In this document: piece by piece, positions 35,433 to 43,789 of the stretch
Numbering within the stretch: position 1 is the stretch's first letter
Layout of the letters: each line of letters opens with the position of its first letter
Source: Pseudonocardia sp. SCN 73-27
Lineage (GTDB): Bacteria; Actinomycetota; Actinomycetes; Mycobacteriales; Pseudonocardiaceae
Length of the DNA: 64,000 nucleotides
Direction: 5' to 3'
Assembly: GCA_001725415.1 (NCBI GenBank)
Contig: MEGH01000031.1
Span: forward strand, 1 to 64,000
Position numbers and translations under genes: made by a program
The notes under the pieces: generated by a model
Seen by the model: only the letters and a program-made list of their open reading frames with translations
Database searches by the model: none
What the model was told of the DNA's origin: nothing

Positions 35433-36073
35433 CAGGTTCCGCCGTCCGGACGCAGGCCCAGCAGGTCCATCGTGGTGGCGCCGGCCCGCAGCTGCGCGAA
35501 CTGTTCCTGCTCGCGCTCGGCCCGCCGGCGCGCGGCCCCTCGCACCGCGTCGACGTCCGCTGCGGCGACGACGACCACGCCGTCCCCGTCGCCGATGACC
35601 GCGTCCCCGCGGCGCACCGTGACGTCGCCGAACTGCACCGGATCGCCGACCGACCGGCTCGCGGCGGCGTCCTTGCCGGTGCCGCGCACGCACAGGCCGC
35701 GGGCGTACACCGGGAACCCGAGGGCGGCCAGCGCCGCGGAGTCGCGCACGCAGCCCTCGATCACCAGCCCGGCGAGCCCGCGGGCGAGCGCCGCGACGGC
35801 CATCACCTCACCCCAGTAGCCGTGGTCGACCGCGTCCCCGCAGGTCGCGACGATCACCTCACCCGGCGCGGCGACGTCGAGGGCCTCGTGGAGGGCCAGG
35901 TTGTCGCCCGGCGGGCAGCGCACCGGCAGGGCCCGGCCGGCGAGCGCGAGCGGGTGCACCGGGCGCAGCTCGTGGGGCAGGGCACCACCCCCGCCCGAGG
36001 CCTCGTGCACCGTCGCCGCACCCAGCGCGAGCAGCTCCGCGATCCGCCCGTCCACCCCGACGCCGGCGCTCAC
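35432..36073 (-). CDS. RraA/LigK-like aldolase paralogue 1
   Basis: The 213-aa protein has the RraA-family core GDNLALHEALD, CGDAVDHGYWGEVMAVAALARGLAGLVIEGCVRDSAAL and YARGLCVRGTGKD. The Arg-Asp pair (VRD) that binds substrate and divalent metal in 4-carboxy-4-hydroxy-2-oxoadipate (CHA) aldolases is present. The family also includes RraA RNase E inhibitors, but the neighbouring LigB and LigJ homologues favour aldol cleavage to pyruvate and oxaloacetate. It differs clearly from the next two copies. GTG 36073 overlaps the upstream stop. Confidence 0.82.
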   Translation of the reverse strand: MSAGVGVDGRIAELLALGAATVHEASGGGGALPHELRPVHPLALAGRALPVRCPPGDNLALHEALDVAAPGEVIVATCGDAVDHGYWGEVMAVAALARGLAGLVIEGCVRDSAALAALGFPVYARGLCVRGTGKDAAASRSVGDPVQFGDVTVRRGDAVIGDGDGVVVVAAADVDAVRGAARRRAEREQEQFAQLRAGATTMDLLGLRPDGGT

Positions 36074-36759
36074 GACGTGCTCCCGGCGGGGGCCTGCAGC
36101 CGGTGGTAGCCCGCGGTACGGCGGGCCTCGTCCAGCCGGTCCCCGGAGCGCAGCCGCACCCGGATCCGGTCCTCCGCGGCGTCGATCTCCTCGGCCTTGG
36201 CGAGCACCTCCGCACACCGGCCGGCCGGGACGACGAGCACGCCGTCGCGGTCGCCGAGCAGCCAGTCCCCCGGATCCACCCGGACGGTCGCGGCCTGCAC
36301 CGCCACCTCGTACGACTCGGCCGCCACCCGGTCCTTGCCGGTGCGCATGGTCCGCGACCTCGCGAACACCGGCAGCCCGGTCTCGACGATCCCGCCGCTG
36401 TCGCGGCAGACGCCGTCGATCACGACGCCGGCGACGCCGTTGCGCACCGCGGTGGCGGTGAGCAGGTCGCCCCACACGGTCGTGTCGAGCCGGCCGAGGT
36501 TGTCGATGACGACCACCGCGCCGGCCGGGACGTCGTCGATGTAGTCGCCCACCGAGCGCCCCGACTCCCCCACCGGCAGCATCCGCACCGTGAACGCCCG
36601 GCCCACCATCGGCCCGTGGTGGGACGTCAGCTCGGCGCCGACCGGGAGCAGCCCGACGCACTGGCCGTGGATGCCGAGTGCGTCGAGCGCGTCGGAGACC
36701 GCCGGGGTGTCGAGCCGCCCCAGCCGGTCGGCGATCTCCCGGTCGGTCGCGGCGTTCAT
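36070..36759 (-). CDS. RraA/LigK-like aldolase paralogue 2
   Basis: The 229-aa protein shows LDTPAVSDALDALGIHGQCVGLLP, VVVIDNLGRLDTTVWGDLLTATAVRNGVAGVVIDGVCRDSGGI and PVFARS. The metal/substrate motif CRD and the DNLG...WG loop of CHA and 4-hydroxy-4-methyl-2-oxoglutarate aldolases are intact, so this copy looks most like a working pyruvate aldolase. A charged C-terminal tail of about 30 residues extends past the core. Starts and stops overlap both neighbours. Confidence 0.85.
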   Translation of the reverse strand: MNAATDREIADRLGRLDTPAVSDALDALGIHGQCVGLLPVGAELTSHHGPMVGRAFTVRMLPVGESGRSVGDYIDDVPAGAVVVIDNLGRLDTTVWGDLLTATAVRNGVAGVVIDGVCRDSGGIVETGLPVFARSRTMRTGKDRVAAESYEVAVQAATVRVDPGDWLLGDRDGVLVVPAGRCAEVLAKAEEIDAAEDRIRVRLRSGDRLDEARRTAGYHRLQAPAGSTS

Positions 36760-37442
36760 GCCCGCTCCCGGGACGCGGCGAGCATCAGCTCGTAGCGGGA
36801 GTCCATGACCTCATCGACCGGACGGCCGCGGCGGACCTCCTCGACCAGCCGCGCCTCGACGGCGGCGATCCGCTCGGCCCGCTCCAGGACGTCGGCCACC
36901 GCGGCGGCGGGCACCACCACGATCCCGCTCGCGTCCGCGACGACCCAGTCCCTAGGTGCGACGGCGACGCCGTCGACGGTCACCGGCCCGCCCCAGCCGA
37001 CCTCGACGGCGCGGCCGCGGGCGGTCACCGGCGTACCAGTGCGGGCGTAGAGCGGCAGCCCGAGCGCGGCGGCCTCGTCGACATCGCGGGCCGCGCCGTC
37101 GACAACGACACCGGCCAGCCCGCGGTGATGGGCCGCGGTGGACAGGATGCCGCCCCAGCCCGCGCAGTCCATGCGGCCGCCGTGGGCGACCACGACGACG
37201 TCGCCCGGTTCGGCGTGCACGACGGCCGCGGTGCCCAGGTGCGAGCCCGGCGACGTCGGGGCGGCCGCGAGCCGCCCGAGCTCGACGGTCACCGCCCGTC
37301 CGGCGACGGGCCGGTCGCCGCCGGCCAGCCGGCGCAGTGCCGTCACCGCGCCGGCGGGCAGCCCCGCCTGGTCGAGCGCGTCGGACAGGGTCGGCGTGCC
37401 GACGGCGAGCAGCCGGCCCGCCAGGTCCTGCGCGGTGATCAT
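36756..37442 (-). CDS. RraA/LigK-like aldolase paralogue 3
   Basis: The 228-aa protein has GTPTLSDALDQAGLPAGAV, VVVVAHGGRMDCAGWGGILSTAAHHRGLAGVVVDGAARDVDEA and LPLYARTG. ARD supplies the Arg-Asp pair, but the DNLG loop of paralogue 2 is AHGG, and the GE following the Trp-Gly is GG, so substrate handling may differ. It is the first of the three to be translated. Possible roles are a second aldolase for another hydroxy-oxo acid, an oxaloacetate decarboxylase or a non-catalytic partner. Confidence 0.8.
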   Translation of the reverse strand: MITAQDLAGRLLAVGTPTLSDALDQAGLPAGAVTALRRLAGGDRPVAGRAVTVELGRLAAAPTSPGSHLGTAAVVHAEPGDVVVVAHGGRMDCAGWGGILSTAAHHRGLAGVVVDGAARDVDEAAALGLPLYARTGTPVTARGRAVEVGWGGPVTVDGVAVAPRDWVVADASGIVVVPAAAVADVLERAERIAAVEARLVEEVRRGRPVDEVMDSRYELMLAASRERA

Positions 37443-38680
37443 AGTGTCCGCTCCTCGTCCGTTCCCCGCCCGCCACCGGCCGGGACGACCAGGGAGCCGA
37501 GGACCTCGTCAGTGTGCTCGCCCAGCGCGGGCGCGGGCCGGCGCAGCGTGAACGGGGCGTCGTCGATGACGGCGGGACGTCCGACGTAGACGAACTCGCC
37601 GTCGCCGCGGCCGAGGTCGCCGCGGACGAACAGCTCGCGCGCGGCGAGCTGCGGATCGGCCGCGGCCTCGGGCACCGTCCGGTGCGCCGGCACGATCGGC
37701 AGCAGGTGCTCGCGGGCGAGTGCCATCCAGTCGGCCAGGGTCCGGGTGTGGAAGACGGCCTGCACCTCGTGGCGTAGGTCGAGCCGGCCGGACGCGAAGT
37801 CGGCCTCGCCGCTCACCGCGTCGGCCAGGTCGGGACGCCCGGCCACCCGGCAGAACGTCTGCCAGAACTTCGGCTCCAGGGCGCCGAGCAGCACGATCCG
37901 CCCGTCGGAGGTCTCGTAGTACTGGTAGGTGGCGCTGCCCGACTCGTCGTCGCGCTTGTTGGGCAGCGTCGAGCGATCCCGGATCAGGTGGTCGTTGAGC
38001 TCGGTCGCCACCGCCTGGGCTGCCGTGGCGACGACGGCGTCGGCGCCCGAGACGTCGATGCGACAGCCGCGCCCGGTGCGGTCCCGGCGCAGCAGCGCCG
38101 CCAGGATGTACTGGGCGCCGAAGTGTCCGGCGAGGAACGGGCCCTGCCCGGCCATCGTCGTGCCGTCCATCGGCCCCGGGTCGGGCACCGCGCGGACCAG
38201 GCCGTCCGCACCCATGGCGTGCGGCTTAGCCCCGGCGAGGGCGTTCATCATCCGGCCGTGGGTGGGCAGCATGCCGTACGGCGGCGTGGTGCCCAGGCCG
38301 GTCACCTGGCAGTACACGATCGACGGCTTCCGCTCACGCTGGGCCTCCCAGCCGACGCCGAGCCGCGCGCACGTGTCGCCCGCGTAGCCGTCGACGACCA
38401 CGTCGGCCGTCGCGTGCAGCCGCCAGAAGTCGGCCAGCCCGTCCGGGGACCGTAGGTCCAGGGCCACGCTGCGCTTGTTCCGGTTCATCTGCTCGTGGGA
38501 GGGACTGCGGTGCGGGGCGATCTGGCCGAGGATGTCGCGCAGGTAGTCGCCGCGCCCCGGGCTCTCCACCTTGATGACGTCCGCGCCCAGGTCGGCGAGC
38601 AGCATCCCGAGGTAGGCGCCGTTGGTGAGCGCACCCAGCTCCAGGACCCGCACGCCGGCCAGCAGCGGTTCCGTGGTCAT
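37439..38680 (-). CDS. Class III CoA-transferase family protein
   Basis: The 413-aa protein fits CaiB/BaiF: LAGVRVLELGALTNGAYLGMLLADLGADVIKVESPGRGDYLRD, NRNKRSVALDLRSPDG, ADVVVDGYAGDTCARLGVGW and GRIVLLGALEPKFWQTFC. Counting back from the TGRG motif, the catalytic Asp of formyl-CoA transferase falls in AGQGPFLAGH, which has no Asp at that place. It may be a non-catalytic partner of the second CoA-transferase in the operon (31570-32721) or use a shifted residue. ATG 38680 overlaps the upstream stop. Confidence 0.85.
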   Translation of the reverse strand: MTTEPLLAGVRVLELGALTNGAYLGMLLADLGADVIKVESPGRGDYLRDILGQIAPHRSPSHEQMNRNKRSVALDLRSPDGLADFWRLHATADVVVDGYAGDTCARLGVGWEAQRERKPSIVYCQVTGLGTTPPYGMLPTHGRMMNALAGAKPHAMGADGLVRAVPDPGPMDGTTMAGQGPFLAGHFGAQYILAALLRRDRTGRGCRIDVSGADAVVATAAQAVATELNDHLIRDRSTLPNKRDDESGSATYQYYETSDGRIVLLGALEPKFWQTFCRVAGRPDLADAVSGEADFASGRLDLRHEVQAVFHTRTLADWMALAREHLLPIVPAHRTVPEAAADPQLAARELFVRGDLGRGDGEFVYVGRPAVIDDAPFTLRRPAPALGEHTDEVLGSLVVPAGGGRGTDEERTL

Positions 38681-38991
38681 CCGGTGCCCTCGTAGCGGCG
38701 CCGCCATGCCGGACGGTCCAGGGCGTGCGGCGGGAGCCGGTGGAAGTGCAGCCACTGCCAGGAGCCGTCCGCCGCGCCGAAGCGCTCGTCGATCGCGTCG
38801 TCGAGCCGGGCGAGCGCCTCGGTGAGGGTCGGCGCCTCGAACACCAGCTCCGGGACCGCCGGCGCGCTGGCCCGGCGCACCCACTCGCCGTCGCCGTCGG
38901 GACGCGACTCGACGGCGACGACCAGCGTCGGGACGTCGACGTCCTCGACCTCGACCGGGGCCGGGTCCGGGGTGCGGTGCTCGGTCGTCAC
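38677..38991 (-). CDS. Unrecognised 104-aa protein of the Rieske operon
   Basis: I do not recognise this protein. It is acidic at the start (VEVEDVDVPTLVVAVESRPDGDGEWVRR), continues VPELVFEAPTLTEALARLDDAIDERFG and ends WQWLHFHRLPPHALDRPAWRRRYEG with unusual Trp/His content. No signal peptide, membrane segment or cysteine is seen. GTG 38991 and the stop overlap both neighbours by 4 bp, which argues for a real gene. An accessory or assembly role for the oxygenase is possible but unsupported. Confidence 0.6.
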   Translation of the reverse strand: MTTEHRTPDPAPVEVEDVDVPTLVVAVESRPDGDGEWVRRASAPAVPELVFEAPTLTEALARLDDAIDERFGAADGSWQWLHFHRLPPHALDRPAWRRRYEGTG

Positions 38992-40322
38992 GACGGAACC
39001 GTGTACGCGAAGTCCTGGCCGTCGGCCTTGCGGTGCGGTGCGGTGCCCTCGACCCAACCGACCTCACGCGGCAGCGTCATGCCGACCGACCGGACCCGGA
39101 ACAGCGACGGGTCCACGGCACTGGCGGGGGCCAGACCCTCCTTGGTCATCTTGGTGAGCGCCCGCTTGAGCGAACGGCGGACCCGCACGATCCCGGCGTC
39201 GGTGGAGCCCAGCCGCTCCTGGGTCCGGTCGACGATCGGGCCCATCCCGACCTGACACGCCGCGTCCTGCGGCCAGGGCCCGGGCAGCCCGGAGAAGTGC
39301 GTCGTGCGCTGGTCCTCCCAGTCGATGCCGAAGTCGTTGGTCACGGAGTAGCGCGAGCGGTGGGCGTTGTAGGGCAGCCGCGGGTCGCGCTCCGGGGAGG
39401 CGCCGGCGCTGGTCAGGTGTCCGCTCTCGCGGCCGTCGCGGGTGCCGTCGCGGAAGATGGTCAGCACCTTCTCGGCGAGCGGGGTGGCCGGGTGGTAGCT
39501 GAAGCAGACGGCCAGCGTCTCGTTGTCGTCGATCGGGACCCACGCGTGCCCGCCGATCGTCGGGTACCGGCTGCCCGGCGGGACCATCGTGTAGAAGGGG
39601 AAGAGGTACTGCTGGACGCGCCAGTAGTAGCTCGTGTCGTCGCCGTCGACGTTGCGCCGTGCGGCGATGGCCACCCCGTAGTCGGTGTCGAGCACCTCGA
39701 ACCGCGGCCGGCGGTCGGTCATGCTGTACGCCAACGACATCACCGTCGAGGAGCGGCCGTCGATGCGGCTGTGCAGGAACGGGCCGTGGCTGGAGTCGAT
39801 CTCGCCCTCCAGCGCCTGCAGCCAGTTGCACTCCTGCACCCGGAACGAGACGTGGCACTGCGCCGCGTCGACGGAGGCCCACTCGAAGTCGGGCAGCTCG
39901 GGCGGGGTGGCGCCGCCCATGTAGACCCAGACCACGCCGCCGCGCTCGCGGGCGGGGTAGGAGCCGATCGACACCTTGCTCTTGAACGTGCTGTCGGCTG
40001 GCTCGTTGGGCATGTCGACGCACTGTCCGGTGACGTCGAACTTCCAGCCGTGGTACACGCAGCGCAGGCCACACTCCTCGTTGCGCCCGAAGTACAGCGG
40101 CGCGCGGCGGTGCGCGCAGAACGGCTCGACGACCCCGACCCGGCCGTCGGTGTCGCGGAACGCGAGCAGGTCCTCACCGAGCAACCGGATGCGGTAGGGC
40201 ACCCCGTCGAGCTCCAGGTCGCCGGATCCGACGGCCGGGATCCAGTACTGCCGCATGAACGAGCCGAGCGGCGTACCGGGTCCGACCCGGGTGAGCAGTT
40301 CGTTGTCCTCGGCGCTCAGCAT
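38988..40322 (-). CDS. Rieske oxygenase, phthalate-dioxygenase-like
   Basis: The 444-aa oxygenase component has the Rieske motif Cys69-x-His71 and Cys88-x2-His91 in CAHRR and CVYHGWKFDVTGQ. The mononuclear iron site is in LEGEIDSSHGPFLHSRIDG (Asp176, His179, His184). The opening LSAEDNELLTRVGPGTPLG is that of phthalate 4,5-dioxygenase-type oxygenases, which act alone as the oxygenase with a separate reductase. The only reductase in the window is the pseudogene at 29.9 kb, so electrons must come from elsewhere. ATG 40322 is first in the operon and divergent from gntR. Confidence 0.88.
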   Translation of the reverse strand: MLSAEDNELLTRVGPGTPLGSFMRQYWIPAVGSGDLELDGVPYRIRLLGEDLLAFRDTDGRVGVVEPFCAHRRAPLYFGRNEECGLRCVYHGWKFDVTGQCVDMPNEPADSTFKSKVSIGSYPARERGGVVWVYMGGATPPELPDFEWASVDAAQCHVSFRVQECNWLQALEGEIDSSHGPFLHSRIDGRSSTVMSLAYSMTDRRPRFEVLDTDYGVAIAARRNVDGDDTSYYWRVQQYLFPFYTMVPPGSRYPTIGGHAWVPIDDNETLAVCFSYHPATPLAEKVLTIFRDGTRDGRESGHLTSAGASPERDPRLPYNAHRSRYSVTNDFGIDWEDQRTTHFSGLPGPWPQDAACQVGMGPIVDRTQERLGSTDAGIVRVRRSLKRALTKMTKEGLAPASAVDPSLFRVRSVGMTLPREVGWVEGTAPHRKADGQDFAYTVPS

Positions 40323-40401
40323 GCGTCATCCTCCTGATCAACCGTGGCGGGTGCGTCGCCGCGCGTCACGCGCCGTTCGGGAACCGACAGTCCGACGACG
40401 T

Positions 40402-40417
40402 TGCGTACGATATTGCA
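40402..40417 (-). promoter_or_regulatory. Copy 1 of the 16-bp candidate GntR operator
   Basis: On the - strand this reads TGCAATATCGTACGCA. It matches copy 2 (TGCAATACTGTAGGCA at 40477) at 13 of 16 positions and lies in the Rieske/gntR divergent region, in opposite orientation with centres 75 bp apart. Binding by the adjacent GntR protein is inferred. Confidence 0.6.
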
Positions 40418-40470
40418 TGTAATCTCGGCGCGCAACTGCGAGCCGGCGTGGGACGATCGACCCCATCCGG

Positions 40471-40499
40471 GGAATCTGCAATACTGTAGGCAAGATTCC
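40471..40499 (+). promoter_or_regulatory. Copy 2 of the candidate operator inside an inverted repeat
   Basis: TGCAATACTGTAGGCA (40477-40492) is framed by perfect 7-bp arms GGAATCT (40471) and AGATTCC (40493). The site lies about 70 bp before the gntR start, where autoregulation would be expected. Confidence 0.6.
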
Positions 40500-40565
40500 A
40501 TTCCATACGGGGCTCCTCGCTATGGTTGCAGCGCCGGTGCACTCACGGGGAAGAGCGATACCCAC

Positions 40566-41234
40566 ATGGCGAACACGGACTCCACATCCGACGTGCAGAA
40601 CGGCTCGTCGGTCGACCGGGTCGCGGCCAAGCTGGTCAGCCTGATCACCGCCCGCGAGATCAACCCCGGCGAGCAACTGCGCCAGGAGGACCTGGCCGAA
40701 CGTCTCGACGTCAGCCGGGTGCCCATCCGGGAGGCGCTGCACGCGCTGTCGAACCTGGGCCTGCTCAGCCACGAGCGGCACCGCGGGTTCTTCGTCGCCA
40801 AGCGGACCCGCAGCGAGCTGCTGCAGATAGCCCGGCTGCTCGAGCTCCTCGAGACCGAGCTCATCACGCACATCGAGTGGCCCGACGAGGCCGCGCTCGA
40901 CGAGCTCAACGCGCTCAATGCCGAGATGGACAAGATCGCCTCGGAGGCAGACTGGGTCGCGCTCATCGACCTCAACCGCGCGTTCCACTTCCGGATCTTC
41001 GCGTTGTCGTCGCAGACCCTGGTCTACCGCGAGGTCGAGCGGCTGTGGCAGCTCGCCGCGCCGTACATCATCTTCGACCTCTCCCGTCCCGAGGAGCGCG
41101 AGCAGACGGTGGCCGAGCACGCCGCGCTGATCGAGGCCCTGCGCGAGAAGGACCAGGACCGGCTGCTCGACGTTCTCAACCACCACCGCGCCAAGACGGG
41201 TCTGCCGGTACGTGGCGGGGCCGGCGAGCGCTGA
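40566..41234 (+). CDS. GntR-family regulator, FCD (FadR) subfamily
   Basis: The 222-aa regulator has a winged helix (GEQLRQEDLAERLDVSRVPIREALHALSNLGLL) and an FCD ligand domain whose metal/acid-binding residues fit NRAFHFRIF, EHAALIEAL and LNHHRAK. Such proteins sense organic acids and usually repress divergent catabolic operons. It stands between the Rieske operon and the transporter/CoA-transferase operon. Repeated TGCAATA sites before both make it the likely local regulator. ATG 40566 has GGGGAAGAG upstream with longish spacing. Confidence 0.9.
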   Translation: MANTDSTSDVQNGSSVDRVAAKLVSLITAREINPGEQLRQEDLAERLDVSRVPIREALHALSNLGLLSHERHRGFFVAKRTRSELLQIARLLELLETELITHIEWPDEAALDELNALNAEMDKIASEADWVALIDLNRAFHFRIFALSSQTLVYREVERLWQLAAPYIIFDLSRPEEREQTVAEHAALIEALREKDQDRLLDVLNHHRAKTGLPVRGGAGER

Positions 41235-41272
41235 GCCGGCGCGCGCCGGCGCCCGTCAGTGCAGGGCGCCGG
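41235..41272. terminator. GC-rich hairpins between convergent genes
   Basis: GCCGGCGCGCGCCGGC (41235-41250) is self-complementary, and CCGGCGCC (41246) pairs with GGCGCCGG (41265). The structure lies where gntR and the convergent CoA-transferase gene end and could terminate both. Confidence 0.5.
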
Positions 41273-42548
41273 CCCTGGCGAGCTCCTCGACCTCCGCGGC
41301 CGAGTAGCCGAGCAGCTCGGTGAGCACCGTCGTGGTGTGCTCGCCGAGGTCCGGGGTCCCGCGCCACGGCAGGCCCGGAGTGGCCGACAGCCGGAACGAC
41401 GAGGCGTTGTAGCCGACCCGGCCGAGCGCGCCCCCGTCGAGGTCGACGAAGTGCCCGCGGTGCGCGAGTTGGGGGTCGTCGAACAGGTCGGACGGCTTCT
41501 GCGCCACCCCCGAGCGCACCCCGGCCCGCTGCAGGTGGGTGAGCAACGGGTAGGGCTCCCACGTCGCCGTCCACCCGGACAGCTCCCGGTCGACCTCGTC
41601 GCGGCGGCGCAGCCGCCCGGTCGCCGTGGCGAGGTCCGGGTCGGCCGCCCAGCCTGGCTCCCCCATCGCCACGCGTAGCCGCCGCCACTCCTCGTCGGAC
41701 TCGACGGCCAGCGCGATCCAGCGGTCATCGCCCAGGCAGGGGTACATGCCGTGCGGCGCGTGGTGCGCCGACGCGTTGCCCATCGGCCCCGCCACCGCGC
41801 CCGTCAGCTGGTGGTCGAGCAGCTCGGTCGTGACGAACTGCAGCGCGCACTCCACCTGCGACATCTCGATGTACTGCCCCACCCCGTCGCGGCGGCGGCG
41901 GATCAGCGCCGCGGTGAGCGCGGCGAGGCCGTAGCGCGGGGCGATGCTGTCGGTGTAGGCGCCCTTGGGGCCGGCGGGGTTGCGGTCGGGCCAGCCCGTC
42001 AGCAGGTGCATCCCGGCCAGCGCCGCGCCCTGGCCGCCGTAGCCGCGGTAGTCCGACTGCGGGCCGTGCGCGCCGCGCATACTGGAGCTGACCATGACGG
42101 CCGACGGGTTGAGCGCGTGCACGTCCTCCCAGCCCAGACCCCAGCGGTCCATCACACCGGGCGAGAAGCTCTCCGTGACGACGTCGGCCCAGCCGATCAG
42201 CCGCCGCGCGACGTCACGGGCCGTCTCGTTGCCCATGTCGAGGGTGATGCCGAGCTTGCCGGCGTTGAACTCGGCGAAGAAGCCCGAGGTGTTGACGTCG
42301 GGGACGCCGTCGAGGAACGGCCCGCCGAACCGAACGCTGTCCATGTGCGCCCGCGACTCCACCCGCACGACGGTCGCGCCGTAGTCGGACAGGAAGCGGG
42401 TGACGATCGGCGCCGCCGCGGCCCAGGAGAAGTCCGCGACCTTGAGCCCCGCGAACACCGGCCGGCGCCCGCCGGGATGCCAGGCCTCGGGTCGGACCGC
42501 GGTCGCGGCCCCGGTCTCGGTCTCGACCTCGTCATGGGTTGCCGTCAC
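41256..42548 (-). CDS. Class III CoA-transferase, subunit with catalytic Asp
   Basis: The 430-aa CaiB/BaiF protein has FAGLKVADFSWAAAAPIVTRFLSDYGATVVRVES, KLGITLDMGNETARDVARRLIGWADVVTESFSPGVMDRWGLGW and QYIEMSQVECALQF. An Asp is at the formyl-CoA-transferase catalytic position in GAYTDSIAPRYG. It overlaps the next CoA-transferase gene (GTG 42548 within its stop), and that partner lacks the Asp, suggesting an alpha/beta enzyme like benzylsuccinate CoA-transferase. Confidence 0.88.
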   Translation of the reverse strand: MTATHDEVETETGAATAVRPEAWHPGGRRPVFAGLKVADFSWAAAAPIVTRFLSDYGATVVRVESRAHMDSVRFGGPFLDGVPDVNTSGFFAEFNAGKLGITLDMGNETARDVARRLIGWADVVTESFSPGVMDRWGLGWEDVHALNPSAVMVSSSMRGAHGPQSDYRGYGGQGAALAGMHLLTGWPDRNPAGPKGAYTDSIAPRYGLAALTAALIRRRRDGVGQYIEMSQVECALQFVTTELLDHQLTGAVAGPMGNASAHHAPHGMYPCLGDDRWIALAVESDEEWRRLRVAMGEPGWAADPDLATATGRLRRRDEVDRELSGWTATWEPYPLLTHLQRAGVRSGVAQKPSDLFDDPQLAHRGHFVDLDGGALGRVGYNASSFRLSATPGLPWRGTPDLGEHTTTVLTELLGYSAAEVEELARAGALH

Positions 42549-43789
42549 GGGCTGCTCCTCTCCCACACCGCACCGTCGTGCTCCCCGGGCTCGGCCACCC
42601 ATCCGGCCGGGGCCAGCGGCGTCACGGTGAAGCGGGCGAACGGCGCCGGATGGCGCACCGGGTCGGCGACGCCGGGCAACCGCAGCTCGCGCCACACGTC
42701 CCGGACCCGAAGGTGCTCATCGATCAGGATCTCCTGCACGCTCATCGCCGGCGCGAGCAGGACGCGGTTGCGGACCGCGAAGTCGTAGAGCTCCAGGATG
42801 GTCTTGCTGCGCAGGAACTCGTCGATGTGCGCGGCCAGCACGTCGTAGTCCTCCTGGCGCAACCGGTTGGCGTCCTCGCCGTTCCAGTCGTAACGGGTGA
42901 GGATCGGGTCGTCGAAGTGCGACTCGACCATCCACCGCACCATGGCGTCGTACGACCGGGCCCGGGCGTGCCCGCCCCCGCCGCCGACGGGGACGAAGTG
43001 CACGTACCCGTCGGCGCACTCCCAGACGAACCGGGTGACCAGGTCGAGTCCGCGCTCCTTGCGGTAGGCGCCCCCGCGCTGGTCGTCGCGCCCGGCGAGC
43101 TGCCAGGTCATCGTCGAGTTGAGCAGCGTCCAGACCACGCACTGCTCGATCGAGACGTCGACGTGCTGGCCCGACCCGGAGGCCAGCGACTCGTAGTGGG
43201 CGACCAGCGACGCCGCGGCACCCTCGGCCCCGCCGTGCGCGTAGGCGACCTGCGCCGCGATGGACAGCGGCGGCCGGTCCGGGTCGCCCGTGACGTAGGC
43301 GTGCGCGCCCATCGCCTGCAGAGTGATGTCGGCGGCGGTGTAGTCGCAGTAGGGGCCGTCCGAGCCGTACGGGGTGATCGACGTGTGCACCAGCCGGGGG
43401 TTCGCGGCGCGCAGCACGTCGTGGCCGAGGCCGCGGGCGGCCATCCGGCCCAGCCCGTCGGTCTCGACGAGGATGTCGGCCTCCGCGACGAGCGCCAGCA
43501 GCCGCTCCCGCCCGTCGGGCCGGTCCAGCGGCAGGCAGATGCTGCGCTTGCCGATGTTCTGCGCCGCCCACGCGATGCTGCGCCGGACGCCGTCCGTGCC
43601 GGTGTACCACGGCGGGCGCAGCCGCGCAGGCTCCCCGCCCGGCGGCTCGACCTTCACGACGTCGGCCCCCAGCTCGGCGAGCACCCGGCCGGCGTGTGCC
43701 CCGGTCTCGTCGGCGAGGTCGAGGACCCGCAGGCCCGCGAGCGGTCCGGGTTCCTGGTCTGGCATCGTCGCTCCGTTCGGCTCGCTCAC
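42545..43789 (-). CDS. Class III CoA-transferase, subunit without catalytic Asp
   Basis: The 414-aa CaiB/BaiF protein shows LAGLRVLDLADETGAHAGRVLAELGADVVKVEPPGG, NIGKRSICLPLDRPDGRERL and SGSGQHVDVSIEQCVVW. Where the catalytic Asp should be, the sequence is SIAAQVAYAHGG, with no acidic residue. It is therefore a probable non-catalytic subunit pairing with the product of 41256-42548. GTG 43789 overlaps the upstream stop; ATG 43765 is an alternative start. Confidence 0.85.
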   Translation of the reverse strand: MSEPNGATMPDQEPGPLAGLRVLDLADETGAHAGRVLAELGADVVKVEPPGGEPARLRPPWYTGTDGVRRSIAWAAQNIGKRSICLPLDRPDGRERLLALVAEADILVETDGLGRMAARGLGHDVLRAANPRLVHTSITPYGSDGPYCDYTAADITLQAMGAHAYVTGDPDRPPLSIAAQVAYAHGGAEGAAASLVAHYESLASGSGQHVDVSIEQCVVWTLLNSTMTWQLAGRDDQRGGAYRKERGLDLVTRFVWECADGYVHFVPVGGGGGHARARSYDAMVRWMVESHFDDPILTRYDWNGEDANRLRQEDYDVLAAHIDEFLRSKTILELYDFAVRNRVLLAPAMSVQEILIDEHLRVRDVWRELRLPGVADPVRHPAPFARFTVTPLAPAGWVAEPGEHDGAVWERSSP

